Shown here piece after piece: positions 1 through 8,390 of a DNA stretch of 64,000 bases; position 1 is the first letter of the stretch; each line of letters starts with the position of its first letter. The notes beneath the pieces were generated by a model. It was not told the origin of the DNA. It saw only the letters and a program-made list of their open reading frames with translations, and searched no databases. This DNA is from Clostridia bacterium (GTDB lineage: Bacteria; Bacillota; Clostridia; UMGS1883). Both the position numbers and the translations under genes were made by a program. Location: the NCBI GenBank assembly GCA_017472685.1, contig JAFUOO010000005.1:124001-188000 (forward strand), in the 5' to 3' direction.

Positions 1-2
1 CT

Positions 3-704
3 TCAAATATAAGGGCACTGTATCAGGGGCTCACCGAGTCGCCTGAGGTTACAAGCGAAAAGAAAAAGAAAATTGACAGCGAGCGCTCTGAAGAAATCAG
101 AAACTATGTCAATATGGAGCTGCGTGATTATACCGATGAGGAAAAGCAGCAGATTGAAAGCGGTGAAAAAACCGAAACACAGATTCTTGCGCAGATTATA
201 ACAGAAACTGTTGAAAATAATAATACGCAGACAGAAAATGCAGATAAGCCTCAGACTGAGACACCTGGTCAAGCTGAGGATAAAACCCCTGAAAAGGAGC
301 CGGATAAAACACCGCAGAAGCCTCAGACGGGCGAAACAGCTGAGCAGATTGTGGCAAGGCATGTGTCCAAGCTTTATGCAATTCAGGGCGAATTTGAAGG
401 CAGAGTAGGAGCTTTGGCAAGCAGCGCAAGCAACTGGGTGAAGGCTTATAAAAAAGCAAACCCCGGAATAACCTGGCGTGATGCGAAGGTTGCAGGGGTG
501 CAGCATTTCTCAGGCACAGCTTCACAGATTGAAAACGAATGCTATGCAAGAGTTGATGCACAGGTTGCCCAGCTGGTAACTGAGCTTAAGGCAATTGGTG
601 CTGACACATCCATTGCATCAACTATAAAGTCAACGGCTTACGCCGAAATGGATGCGCGAAAGGCTCAGATTGTACAAGAGGGTTATGCAAAGCTTAACGG
701 ATAA
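3..704 (+). CDS. Hypothetical protein, 5' truncated by the window edge
   Basis: The reading frame is open from the first bases of the window, so the true start lies upstream; the first in-frame ATG is at 114 but has no ribosome binding site. About 233 residues are visible. The N-terminal part is charged and Lys/Glu rich. A low-complexity linker rich in Thr, Pro, Glu and Gln follows (roughly bases 225-340). The last ~120 residues are an Ala/Glu/Gln-rich, probably helical domain. I recognise no family and see no membrane segment in the visible part. The gene ends at a hairpin shared with the convergent gene downstream. Function unknown; only the existence of a coding frame is supported. Confidence 0.6.
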   Translation, partial: SNIRALYQGLTESPEVTSEKKKKIDSERSEEIRNYVNMELRDYTDEEKQQIESGEKTETQILAQIITETVENNNTQTENADKPQTETPGQAEDKTPEKEPDKTPQKPQTGETAEQIVARHVSKLYAIQGEFEGRVGALASSASNWVKAYKKANPGITWRDAKVAGVQHFSGTASQIENECYARVDAQVAQLVTELKAIGADTSIASTIKSTAYAEMDARKAQIVQEGYAKLNG

Positions 705-712
705 AACAAAAG

Positions 713-746
713 AAAGACTTCTGATTTTATAAAATCAGAAGTCTTT
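713..746. terminator. Bidirectional rho-independent terminator
   Basis: A 16-bp stem (AAAGACTTCTGATTTT paired with its complement) has a very short loop and ends in a T run on the + strand and an A run at its left end. It sits between two convergent genes, so it can stop transcription from both sides. Confidence 0.85.
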
Positions 747-748
747 TT

Positions 749-1450
749 TCATTGTACGGGGGTTAAATTGTCTTCCCAGTAGAGTATTTCAACACGCTTT
801 GTATCCGAGACAGTCAGCGTTATGTGATTACCAAAATCGGTAAGAGTGCCCGTATAGGTTTTTATGTCAGTCATGTAACCGTCCTTATAGGTTGCTATAA
901 AAAGCTTTGTTTTGCCACTGTTCGCAGGGGCAAAATTGTTCCAGGAAAAAATGCGGTACTCTGTTCCGTCTTCAAGTGAAAAACTAAGTACATTGTCTTT
1001 AATGACAATTCCGCGGCAGCTATAGGTTTCAACAAATGAAAGCGCGTTGTCCGAGTACTCACATATGCGTACATGGCGGTCGTAGGACGCATCTATTGCC
1101 ATGGAAATTGTTATTTCATCACGGGCACTGCCGTTTTGCACAACAACCGTCCAATCGCCCTCGGGCCAAAGGCGTGAATAGGTTTCGGTAGGGATAACGT
1201 ATCCATTTTTAAGTTCGTCGGCAGTAATTGTAATTATATATTTTGCATAGCCCATATAGCCCTGGTCCTTTGGGTAATAGAAGCCTAAGGTTACTTGGTC
1301 AAAATCCGTATCGCCGTAAATTACAAGGTCTTCGCCCAAAACGTGGGAAGAATAGGGATACGGGTCAAGGCTGATATTGCTATCATTTGCCATAACGCAC
1401 ACACTCTGACACAGAATAAATATTAAAACAATAGAAATAAGCTTTTTCAT
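749..1450 (-). CDS. Secreted hypothetical protein
   Basis: A 233-residue protein with a clear signal peptide: MKK start, a hydrophobic core of about 15 residues and a likely cleavage after VMA near residue 21. The mature part is rich in aromatic, Thr and Asp residues and has a beta-strand-like alternating pattern, as in small extracellular or cell-wall-associated domains. I recognise no catalytic motif. It lies 2 bp downstream of mgtE on the same strand, so it is probably co-transcribed with it from the mgtE promoter. A functional link to magnesium transport is not supported by the sequence. Cysteines occur in the signal region and once in the mature chain. Confidence 0.75.
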   Translation of the reverse strand: MKKLISIVLIFILCQSVCVMANDSNISLDPYPYSSHVLGEDLVIYGDTDFDQVTLGFYYPKDQGYMGYAKYIITITADELKNGYVIPTETYSRLWPEGDWTVVVQNGSARDEITISMAIDASYDRHVRICEYSDNALSFVETYSCRGIVIKDNVLSFSLEDGTEYRIFSWNNFAPANSGKTKLFIATYKDGYMTDIKTYTGTLTDFGNHITLTVSDTKRVEILYWEDNLTPVQ

Positions 1451-1452
1451 AA

Positions 1453-2865
1453 CTAAATACCTAAAACAGCTGTTGCTACGCGGAAATACACAATAAGTGA
1501 AAGAACATCCACAATTGATGTGATAAAGGGACTTGCCATAACAGCAGGGTCAAGCTTTATTGCCTGAGCCAGCATGGGCAGGATTGCACCCACAATTTTT
1601 GCCGTAAGAACGGTTATAAAAAGAGAAATGCATATAACAAGGTCAACCATAAGGGTTATTTCGTCATTTGAAAGGAGAATTCTGTCAACAAGCCAGATTT
1701 TTGCAAAGCAGGCAAGAGCAAGACAGCCGCCGCAAAGCACTGCAATGCGGACCTCCTTCCATACAACGCGGAAAATGTCGCCCAGGCGCAACTCGTCAAG
1801 GCTCAATGCACGGATAACCGTAACTGAGGACTGACTTCCCGAATTACCGCCCGTACCCATAAGCATGGGGATAAAGGCAATTAAAACTGCCTGAGAAGCA
1901 AGGGATGATTCAAAGCTTGTTATTATCATTCCCGTAAAGGTGGCAGAAATCATGAGCAGTAAAAGCCACGGAATACGTGACAGGAACAAGCCCCATGCTG
2001 TCATTTTAAGGTAGGGCTTTTCCGTAGGCGTGATAGCCGCCATCTTTTCAATATCCTCGGTAGCCTCTTCCTGCAAAACGTCGATAGCATCGTCGATTGT
2101 GACAATGCCCACAAGGCGGTTTTCATCGTCAACAACGGGAAGCGCCACAAAGTCATACTTCTGGAGCGCAGTTACAACGCTTTCGCGGTCGTCGGTGGTT
2201 TTGGCTACAATTACGTTTGTTGCCATAATCTCCTCAATGATTTTATCCGGCGAGGAGGTAAGAAGCATACGTGCCGTAACAACACCCAGAACAAGGCGGT
2301 TGTTGTCGGTTACGTAGCAGGTGTAGATAGTTTCCTTGTCAACACCGCTTCTGCGGATTACCGCAAGGGCATCGGAAACGGTGAGGGAGGAATTGAGACG
2401 CACGTATTCTGTTGTCATGATACTGCCGGCGCTATCCTCAGGGTATTGCAGAAGCTCGTTTATAACATGCCTTGTTTCGCGGTCGGTATTTCTGAGAATA
2501 CGTTTTACAACACCTGCGGGCATTTCTTCAAGAATGTCAACTGTATCGTCCACGTAAAGCTCGTTGAACACCTCACGGAGCTCTACATCGGAGAAGGTGT
2601 GAATTAAATCCTCCTGCATGTCGGTATCAATCTCGACAAAGGTTTCCGCTGCCAAATCCTTAGGCAACAGGCGGAAGAAAATTGCAACCTTTTTTTCGGG
2701 AAGCTCACTCATAATGAGCGCAAGGTCAGCGGGATTCATTTCGGAAATCATGCCCTTGAGCTGCGAAAAGCTGCGCTCACGGAGCAATTCTTCGATTGTT
2801 TCGGTAATATTGGTTTCTTCGATGATATCGGTTTCGATATGCACTATTTCAGACTCAATGCGCAT
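1453..2865 (-). CDS. mgtE: Magnesium transporter MgtE
   Basis: A 470-residue protein with the MgtE domain order: an acidic N-domain (about 1-130), two CBS domains (about 135-260, including the VALPVVDDENRLVGIVTIDD stretch), a connecting helix, and a membrane domain of five hydrophobic segments (about 285-470) carrying the family-typical GTGGNSGSQSS signature. The family forms homodimeric Mg2+ channels in the plasma membrane, gated by Mg2+ binding to the N and CBS domains. Full length for the family. Start ATG is preceded by AAAGGCGG. A strong promoter lies on the minus strand at 2898-2926, leaving a leader too short for an M-box riboswitch, so control is probably at the protein level. Confidence 0.95.
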   Translation of the reverse strand: MRIESEIVHIETDIIEETNITETIEELLRERSFSQLKGMISEMNPADLALIMSELPEKKVAIFFRLLPKDLAAETFVEIDTDMQEDLIHTFSDVELREVFNELYVDDTVDILEEMPAGVVKRILRNTDRETRHVINELLQYPEDSAGSIMTTEYVRLNSSLTVSDALAVIRRSGVDKETIYTCYVTDNNRLVLGVVTARMLLTSSPDKIIEEIMATNVIVAKTTDDRESVVTALQKYDFVALPVVDDENRLVGIVTIDDAIDVLQEEATEDIEKMAAITPTEKPYLKMTAWGLFLSRIPWLLLLMISATFTGMIITSFESSLASQAVLIAFIPMLMGTGGNSGSQSSVTVIRALSLDELRLGDIFRVVWKEVRIAVLCGGCLALACFAKIWLVDRILLSNDEITLMVDLVICISLFITVLTAKIVGAILPMLAQAIKLDPAVMASPFITSIVDVLSLIVYFRVATAVLGI

Positions 2866-2897
2866 TGCTATCCCGCCTTTCTTTAATATTTCATATT

Positions 2898-2926
2898 ATT
2901 TTACCATATTTTAAGCAAAAAGTCAA
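2898..2926 (-). promoter_or_regulatory. Promoter of mgtE
   Basis: On the minus strand: -35 TTGACT, 17-bp spacer, -10 TAAAAT with a TGG extended -10. It lies about 32 bp upstream of the mgtE start and is back-to-back with the promoter of the divergent small membrane protein. Confidence 0.7.
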
Positions 2927-2940
2927 AGTAAATAATATTG

Positions 2941-2969
2941 TTGAAAATTTATATTTTTAGTGGTATGAT
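2941..2969 (+). promoter_or_regulatory. Promoter of the small membrane protein / cysteine desulfurase / thiI genes
   Basis: -35 TTGAAA, 17-bp spacer, -10 TATGAT preceded by TGG (extended -10). The start codon at 3002 follows about 32 bp further on. Confidence 0.65.
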
Positions 2970-3001
2970 ATAATAAGATATTTGTGTGGAGGCGAACAAG
3001 T

Positions 3002-3310
3002 ATGGAAGAAAAAAAGAGTAAAAAGCTTTCGATATTTACCAAGGTTATTATTGCAGAGTGCGTTATTCTGGCAATAGCTGCTTTTATATTGCGTTTGTGG
3101 GTGTTTCCCTATCTTGCGCATGGTGGCATGAAGCATGTTGTTGTGGCAACACATGCCTTTATGATAGGGCTTACCGCAACGCTGTTTTCCATTCTGGCGA
3201 TAATTGTTAAAAGAAAATGGAAGAGCCACAAAAAGTACATTCTTCCTCCTGCAATTTTTATGGTTTTCGGCTACATACTACTGATGCTTGCTAACGAAAT
3301 AAACTTCTGA
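3002..3310 (+). CDS. Small three-helix membrane protein
   Basis: A 102-residue protein with a Lys-rich N-terminus and three hydrophobic segments (about 14-37, 46-66 and 78-97), predicted to sit in the plasma membrane. The ATG at 3002 is preferred over an upstream in-frame GTG at 2984 because GGAGG at 2988-2992 is ideally placed for it. I recognise no family motif. It is 12 bp upstream of the cysteine desulfurase gene and is probably co-transcribed with it, but nothing shows a role in sulfur transfer. Confidence 0.75.
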   Translation: MEEKKSKKLSIFTKVIIAECVILAIAAFILRLWVFPYLAHGGMKHVVVATHAFMIGLTATLFSILAIIVKRKWKSHKKYILPPAIFMVFGYILLMLANEINF

Positions 3311-3322
3311 TGGAGAAATGCT

Positions 3323-4435
3323 ATGATATATCTTGATAACAGTGCAACCACCCTTATTGCACCCGAAGTAATTGAAGAAATGACAAGCTGTATGCGTGAG
3401 TGTTGGGGCAACCCTTCCAGCACTCATGCCGTTGGTCGTGAGGCAGGGAGGGTGCTTAAAAATGCACGCAAATGTATTGCCGAAAGCTTAGGCGTAAGCG
3501 AGGGTGAAATTTACTTCACCTCGGGCGGTACGGAAAGCGACAATATAGCCCTACTCGGCGCGGCAAACATAAAAAAGGGTAAGAGGGTTGTTACAAGCAG
3601 TATTGAGCACGATGCTGTTTTAAAAACAATGGACTATCTTGAAGCAATGGGCTTTGAGGTTATTAAAATTGACCCCGAGGCAGACGGAAGCATTGACCCC
3701 GGTAAGGTAATTGCTGCCGTTGACGACAAAACCTGCCTTGTGTCAGTTATGCACGTTAATAACGAAACGGGAGCAATTATTGACATTGAGAAGATTGCAA
3801 AGGGTGCCAAGGCGAAGAACGCAAGGGTGCTTGTTCACACCGATGCGGTGCAGTCCTTCGGTCATATTGAAACAAAGCCCTACCGCATGGGTGTTGACCT
3901 TATGAGTGTCAGCAGTCATAAAATACACGGTCCCAAGGGCGTGGGCGCACTTTTTGTCAAAAGCGGCATAAACGACTTAAAAAAGAGCGTTTTTGGCGGA
4001 GGGCAGGAAAAGAATATCCGTCCCGGCACAGAAAACACCTTTGGCATAGCAGGCTTTGCAAAAGCCGTTACAATGATTGATTTAAGCGAAAACGAAAGAA
4101 TACGCAATCTCAGAGAAAAAATGAAGAGCGAGCTTTTAAGTTTAGGCAAGGTGCACTATAACGGCTGCGAAAATGCTTCGGATTATATTTTAAACCTTTC
4201 CTTTGAGGGCGTGCGAAGCGAGGTTATGCTCAACGCACTTGACAGTAAGGGTATTTGCGTGTCCAGCGCATCTGCATGTGCAGGCGGTAAGCATAAGAGC
4301 TATGTTTTAGCGGCAATGAAGGCAAAGTTTGCTGACAACGCCATCCGCTTCAGCTTTTCACGCTATACAACAGAAGAGGAAATAGATAAAACAATTGAAG
4401 CAATAAAAGAAATAATCAAAATGTTCAGGCGATAA
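3323..4435 (+). CDS. Cysteine desulfurase (IscS/NifS family)
   Basis: A 370-residue class V PLP-dependent aminotransferase-fold enzyme. It takes sulfur from L-cysteine as a protein persulfide and gives it to acceptors. Visible motifs: the YLDNSATT N-terminus, TSGGTESDN, the His of SSIEHDAV, HTDAVQS, and the PLP-binding lysine in SSHKIHGPKG. The flexible catalytic loop carries the active Cys in SSASACAGG near the C-terminus. The neighbour downstream is thiI, which needs exactly such a donor; in Gram-positive bacteria a dedicated desulfurase (NifZ type) is often encoded beside thiI. Inference: this is the sulfur donor for tRNA 4-thiouridine and possibly thiamine rather than a general Fe-S cluster IscS, since no iscU is nearby. 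Confidence 0.93.
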   Translation: MIYLDNSATTLIAPEVIEEMTSCMRECWGNPSSTHAVGREAGRVLKNARKCIAESLGVSEGEIYFTSGGTESDNIALLGAANIKKGKRVVTSSIEHDAVLKTMDYLEAMGFEVIKIDPEADGSIDPGKVIAAVDDKTCLVSVMHVNNETGAIIDIEKIAKGAKAKNARVLVHTDAVQSFGHIETKPYRMGVDLMSVSSHKIHGPKGVGALFVKSGINDLKKSVFGGGQEKNIRPGTENTFGIAGFAKAVTMIDLSENERIRNLREKMKSELLSLGKVHYNGCENASDYILNLSFEGVRSEVMLNALDSKGICVSSASACAGGKHKSYVLAAMKAKFADNAIRFSFSRYTTEEEIDKTIEAIKEIIKMFRR

Positions 4436-4451
4436 CAAAAGTTACTGAAAC

Positions 4452-4536
4452 CCACTATGGGGGACACTGCCTACCCACAGCAAAGAGCAATTGGTGATTG
4501 TCACATGCTATAGTGGAAATGAATGGCTGTGTCCCC
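4452..4536. repeat. Palindromic REP/MITE-like element
   Basis: An ~85-bp intergenic element with nested inverted arms: GGGGACACTGCC (4460-4471) pairs with GGCTGTGTCCCC (4525-4536) with one mismatch, and CCACTAT (4452-4458) pairs with ATAGTGG (4510-4516). It separates the desulfurase gene from thiI. No T run follows, so a simple terminator is less likely. Confidence 0.55.
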
Positions 4537-4591
4537 GTACCTTATAAAAATGTTGCAATTACTTAATAAAAGTAAAGAGAGGAACAACACT

Positions 4592-5770
4592 ATGAGAGAA
4601 ATATTATTGGTAAAATACGGCGAAATTATACTTAAAGGCTTAAACCGTAATAAGTTTGAAGACATGCTGGTAGGTAATATCCGCCGTGCTGCAGGTGACG
4701 AGTGGATTGCCTCGGTGAGAAAAAGCCAGGCTATTATTTACATTACACCCTGCGAGGGAAGAGATATTGACGCTTTGGCAACACGCATTTCAAAGGTTTT
4801 CGGCATTGCATCCATAACACGTGCAGGCGTTTTTGAAAAGGATATGGATACAATACTCGAAAAGGGCAGTGAATACGTTGTGTCATTCATGGATAACGTA
4901 AAAACCTTTAAGGTTGAAGCTAAGAGAAGCGACAAGAAGTTCCCTTACAATTCACCCGAAATTTCCCGTCTTATGGGCGGTGCAATACTGTCAAAGTGCC
5001 ACAGATTGAAGGTTAACGTACAGGAGCCCGATGCTTTGGTAAGGGTTGAAATCCGCGACAACGAGGCATATGTTTTCTCCGACAGCGCAGTTATCAAGGG
5101 TCACGGCGGTATGCCCGTGAGAAGTAACGGCAGAGCCACCCTTCTTATTTCGGGCGGTATTGACTCGCCCGTGGCAGGCTACATGATGGCAAAGCGCGGC
5201 GTTGAATTAGAAGCGGTGCACTTTACATCACCTCCGTATACAAGCGAGCTGGCAAAGGAAAAGGTTGTTAATTTGGCTAAGATTATTGCCCAGTACACAG
5301 GCGGCTTCACTATGTATGTTGTGCCCTTTACAGAGCAGCAGCTTGCAATCCGTGACAATTGCCCCGAGGAGCACCTTACAATTATCATGCGCAGAATGAT
5401 GATGAAGGTTACCGAAAAGATTGCAAAGAAAAACAAATCAATGGCACTTATTACAGGCGAAAGCTTAGGTCAGGTTGCCAGCCAGACGATTGAAGCATTA
5501 TCCGTTACAAATGCGTCTACGGAAATGAACGTTTTAAGACCCCTTATCGGTATGGATAAAGAAGAAATTATACAGATTGCAAGAAAAATCGGTACCTTTG
5601 AAACCTCCATTCTTCCTTATGAGGACTGCTGTACGGTATTTGTACCCAAGCATCCCACAACAAAGCCTAAATTAGAAAACATTTTAAAGAGCGAAAGTAA
5701 GCTTGATATGGACTACTGGGTAAATAAGGCTTTGGAAGATACAGAGTGGATAAGAATAGAAGCAGAGTAA
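4592..5770 (+). CDS. thiI: tRNA 4-thiouridine synthase ThiI
   Basis: A 392-residue enzyme that adenylates U8 of tRNA and transfers sulfur to make 4-thiouridine; in many bacteria it also takes part in thiamine thiazole synthesis. Domains in order: N-terminal ferredoxin-like region, THUMP (about 60-165), then the PP-loop ATPase domain with the SGGIDSPVAGYMMAKRG signature (about residues 184-200). It has no C-terminal rhodanese domain, as is usual for Gram-positive ThiI. ATG 4592 is chosen over an in-frame start at 4523 because AGAGAGG lies just upstream and the family begins MREILLVKYGE. It follows the desulfurase gene after the palindromic element. Confidence 0.95.
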   Translation: MREILLVKYGEIILKGLNRNKFEDMLVGNIRRAAGDEWIASVRKSQAIIYITPCEGRDIDALATRISKVFGIASITRAGVFEKDMDTILEKGSEYVVSFMDNVKTFKVEAKRSDKKFPYNSPEISRLMGGAILSKCHRLKVNVQEPDALVRVEIRDNEAYVFSDSAVIKGHGGMPVRSNGRATLLISGGIDSPVAGYMMAKRGVELEAVHFTSPPYTSELAKEKVVNLAKIIAQYTGGFTMYVVPFTEQQLAIRDNCPEEHLTIIMRRMMMKVTEKIAKKNKSMALITGESLGQVASQTIEALSVTNASTEMNVLRPLIGMDKEEIIQIARKIGTFETSILPYEDCCTVFVPKHPTTKPKLENILKSESKLDMDYWVNKALEDTEWIRIEAE

Positions 5771-5771
5771 T

Positions 5772-5905
5772 CAATGATTTTAGAAAAATCATTGTAATGA
5801 ATAATGAAGTCACTTTGTTGATGAATATTTAATAATGAAAAATCAATGAAGAAAATCGCTTATGGCGATTTTCAACCGAAATTGTTCATCTTTCATTATT
5901 CATTA
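5772..5905. repeat. MITE-like element with hairpin at its left edge
   Basis: A perfect 10-bp hairpin, CAATGATTTT/AAAATCATTG (5772-5794), begins one base after the thiI stop. It abuts a 111-bp unit bounded by perfect 14-bp terminal inverted repeats TAATGAATAATGAA (5795-5808) and its complement (5892-5905). The unit holds an internal hairpin, AAAATCGC-TTAT-GGCGATTTT, followed by CAACCGAAATT. Related units in the opposite orientation lie at 39.88 and 40.94 kb. No coding capacity. Confidence 0.75.
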
Positions 5906-5932
5906 TTAATTTAAATATCCGGAGGATTTCTT

Positions 5933-7174
5933 ATGCTCACAGCTGAGATTATATGCGTAGGAACCGAGCTTCTCATGGGGCAGGTTTTAAACACAAATGA
6001 ACATTTTATTGCATCCCATCTTCCCGAGGCAGGCATTGCGCTTAATCATTCCTCGGTTGTGGGGGATAACCCCCAAAGGCTTAAGGACGCATTGCTTCTT
6101 GCAAAGAGCCGCAGCGATATAATAATTATGACGGGCGGACTGGGACCAACAGACGACGATTTAACAAAGGAAACCGTTGCCCAAGTGTTTGGTAAAAAAC
6201 TGGTTTTTCACGCTGAATGTATGGACAAAATGGTTTCCTACCTCAAGGAATCGGGCAAAAACCTTACAAAGAACAACGAAAAGCAGGCATACTTGCCCGA
6301 AGGCTCGATTGTCATTGAAAACAACAACGGCACAGCTCCGGGGTGTATTATTGAAGATGATGGAAAAGCGGCAATTATGCTGCCGGGACCACCAAGGGAA
6401 ATGGTGCCCATGTTTAACGAAACTGTTCTGCCGTATCTTAAAAATAAGTCGGGTACGGTTTTATACAGCCGTGTTTTAAGGCTTTTCGGCATCGGTGAAA
6501 GCAGAGCCGCAGCTATGTGCGACGACCTTATTAAAAACCAGACAAACCCAACAATTGCGCCTTACGCAAAGGAGGGTGAGGTTACCTTCCGTGTGACAGC
6601 TTCTGCAGAAAATGAGGCTACGGCTAAAGCAATGGCAGACGAAACCGTATCTGCTATGTATGAAAGATTGGGCGAATATATTTACGGCGAGGGTGATGAA
6701 ACAAGCCTTGCAGAGGTTGTTGTAAATGAGCTCAACAAAAAGAAGCTCACCGTTTCCACCGCAGAAAGCTGTACAGGCGGGCTTATAGGCAAAATGATAA
6801 CCGAGGTAAGTGGTGCAAGCAGTGTGTACGGCTTTGGCTTTGTGACCTACGCAAACGAAGCGAAAATGCAGCTTGTGGGCGTAAAGCACGAAACCCTTGA
6901 AAAATATGGCGCCGTAAGCGAGGAAACAGCAAAGGAAATGGCAGAGGGCGCAAGAAGGGTTTCGGGTAGCGATATTGCAGTATCTGTAACAGGCATTGCA
7001 GGCCCTACAGGCGGAACAAAGGAAAAGCCCGTTGGCTTGGTATATATAGGCATCAGCGACAAGCAAGGCTGCGAGGTTTTCCGCTTTGTACAGCACGGCG
7101 ACAGAGAAAGAGTAAGAAATAAAAGCGCACTTTGCGCACTTGATATAATAAGGAGAAGAATACAGTATGCATAA
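5933..7174 (+). CDS. cinA: CinA family protein (NMN deamidase / ADP-ribose pyrophosphatase type)
   Basis: A 413-residue two-domain protein. The N-terminal molybdopterin-binding-like (COG1058) domain spans about 1-170 with GTELLMGQVLNTN and TGGLGPTDDDLT. The C-terminal nicotinamide-nucleotide amidase domain spans about 255-413 with TAESCTGGLIGKM and VTGIAGPTGGT. Known members hydrolyse ADP-ribose and deamidate nicotinamide mononucleotide in NAD recycling; competence induction is known only in some species. A good RBS (CCGGAGG) precedes ATG 5933. The gene overlaps luxS by 8 bp, so the two are translationally coupled. Confidence 0.95.
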   Translation: MLTAEIICVGTELLMGQVLNTNEHFIASHLPEAGIALNHSSVVGDNPQRLKDALLLAKSRSDIIIMTGGLGPTDDDLTKETVAQVFGKKLVFHAECMDKMVSYLKESGKNLTKNNEKQAYLPEGSIVIENNNGTAPGCIIEDDGKAAIMLPGPPREMVPMFNETVLPYLKNKSGTVLYSRVLRLFGIGESRAAAMCDDLIKNQTNPTIAPYAKEGEVTFRVTASAENEATAKAMADETVSAMYERLGEYIYGEGDETSLAEVVVNELNKKKLTVSTAESCTGGLIGKMITEVSGASSVYGFGFVTYANEAKMQLVGVKHETLEKYGAVSEETAKEMAEGARRVSGSDIAVSVTGIAGPTGGTKEKPVGLVYIGISDKQGCEVFRFVQHGDRERVRNKSALCALDIIRRRIQYA

Positions 7175-7634
7175 AATAGCATCTTTTACAGTTGACCACG
7201 ATCTGCTCGACGAGGGTATGTACATATCCCGTATTGACGGCGATGTTACAACCTTTGATATGCGCACAAGAAAACCGAACAATGGCGACTATATGGACAA
7301 TGTTACAATGCATTCGGTTGAGCATATGTTTGCAACACTGGTCAGAAACAGCGCCATTGGCGAAAACGTTATATATTTCGGACCCATGGGCTGCAGAACA
7401 GGGTTTTATCTTTTAACAAGAAATGTGGAGCCAGATGTGGTTTTTGAAGAAACAAAGAAGGTCTTGGAAGGCATTCTTAATGAAGAAAAAATGTACGGTC
7501 AATCAAGACGCGAATGCGGTAACTACCTTGAGCTTGACCTTGCAAAAGCAAAGACAGAGTGCAGAAAATATCTTGAAATTTTAAAGGCAAAGGGCGAAAA
7601 AAACGACTTTACCTACAAAGGAGAAAAAATATGA
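7167..7634 (+). CDS. luxS: S-ribosylhomocysteine lyase LuxS
   Basis: A 155-residue metalloenzyme that splits S-ribosylhomocysteine into homocysteine and DPD, the precursor of autoinducer-2. The metal-binding His-x-x-x-His is in MHSVEHMFAT, followed by GPMGCRTGFYL and the third metal ligand Cys in RRECGNYLE. Length and motif order match the family. It overlaps cinA upstream and overlaps mtnN downstream by the four bases ATGA. Pairing with mtnN gives both steps of S-adenosylhomocysteine recycling in one operon. Whether AI-2 serves as a signal here cannot be told; no lsr-type receptor gene is nearby. Confidence 0.96.
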   Translation: MHKIASFTVDHDLLDEGMYISRIDGDVTTFDMRTRKPNNGDYMDNVTMHSVEHMFATLVRNSAIGENVIYFGPMGCRTGFYLLTRNVEPDVVFEETKKVLEGILNEEKMYGQSRRECGNYLELDLAKAKTECRKYLEILKAKGEKNDFTYKGEKI

Positions 7635-8317
7635 TAGGCATTATTTGCGCAATGCAGATTGAAATTGATAAAATCAACGAAGCGATTGAAAACAAGGAAA
7701 CCGAGGTTGTAAGCGGTGTTACCTTTACCCGTGGTACGCTTTTTTCTAAAGAGGTTGTAACGGCTGTGTGTGGTGTGGGCAAGGTTTTTGCCGCAATATG
7801 CGCCGAGGCTATGATTATTAAATACAGCCCCGAGGTTATCATAAACACAGGCGTTGCAGGCACACTTACAAAGGAGCTTAACATATGCGATGTGGCAGTG
7901 AGTGAATATGTAGTTCAGCACGACATGGATACATCACCCTTGGGAGACCCTGTTGGACTTCTCAGTGGCATCAATATTGTGAAAATACCTGCAGACTATG
8001 CTGTTGCAGAAAAAATTGCAGCCTGCGTTGAACGCATAGGCTTAAAGAGCGTTATCGGCACAATTGCATCGGGCGACCAGTTTATTAACAGTGCCGACAA
8101 AAAGAGCTATATTGCATCTGCTTTCAATGCCATTGCATGTGAAATGGAAGGCGGCAGCATCGGGCACGTGTGCTATGTGAATAAAACCCCCTTTGCGGTT
8201 ATCCGCGCCATAAGCGACGGTGCAGGTGACGACAGCCATATGGATTATCCAACCTTTGCGCGCATGGCGGCAGACAAGGGTGCGGAAGCAGTAAAGCTGT
8301 TTGTAAAGGAGTATTGA
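7631..8317 (+). CDS. mtnN: 5'-methylthioadenosine/S-adenosylhomocysteine nucleosidase
   Basis: A 228-residue nucleosidase (Pfs/MtnN) that removes adenine from S-adenosylhomocysteine and methylthioadenosine, giving the substrate of LuxS. Seen: MIGIICAMQIEI at the N-terminus, INTGVAGTL, IASGDQFI, the substrate-binding CEMEGGSIGHV and VIRAISDGAGD with the catalytic Asp. The family is a cytoplasmic homodimer. The ATG overlaps the luxS stop and an AAAGGAG precedes it. A terminator follows at 8341-8388, so this is the last gene of the cinA-luxS-mtnN operon. Confidence 0.96.
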   Translation: MIGIICAMQIEIDKINEAIENKETEVVSGVTFTRGTLFSKEVVTAVCGVGKVFAAICAEAMIIKYSPEVIINTGVAGTLTKELNICDVAVSEYVVQHDMDTSPLGDPVGLLSGINIVKIPADYAVAEKIAACVERIGLKSVIGTIASGDQFINSADKKSYIASAFNAIACEMEGGSIGHVCYVNKTPFAVIRAISDGAGDDSHMDYPTFARMAADKGAEAVKLFVKEY

Positions 8318-8340
8318 AATACATAAAAGGCGTATATTTG

Positions 8341-8388
8341 AATGGCTTGAATTTGAGTGTAAAAAACTTGAATTTAAGCCATTTTTTG
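8341..8388 (+). terminator. Terminator of the cinA-luxS-mtnN operon
   Basis: AATGGCTT(G)AATT pairs with AATT(T)AAGCCATT around a ~20-base loop and is followed by a run of six Ts. Confidence 0.7.
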
Positions 8389-8390
8389 CA

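Noticed and set aside
2866-2980. M-box magnesium riboswitch upstream of mgtE
   Set aside because: The predicted transcript leader is only about 25-30 bases, far too short, and no M-box elements are visible.
6476-7282. Antisense open frame of 268 codons opposite cinA/luxS
   Set aside because: It lies entirely opposite two certain genes and its translation has the biased Cys/Tyr/His composition of a shadow frame.
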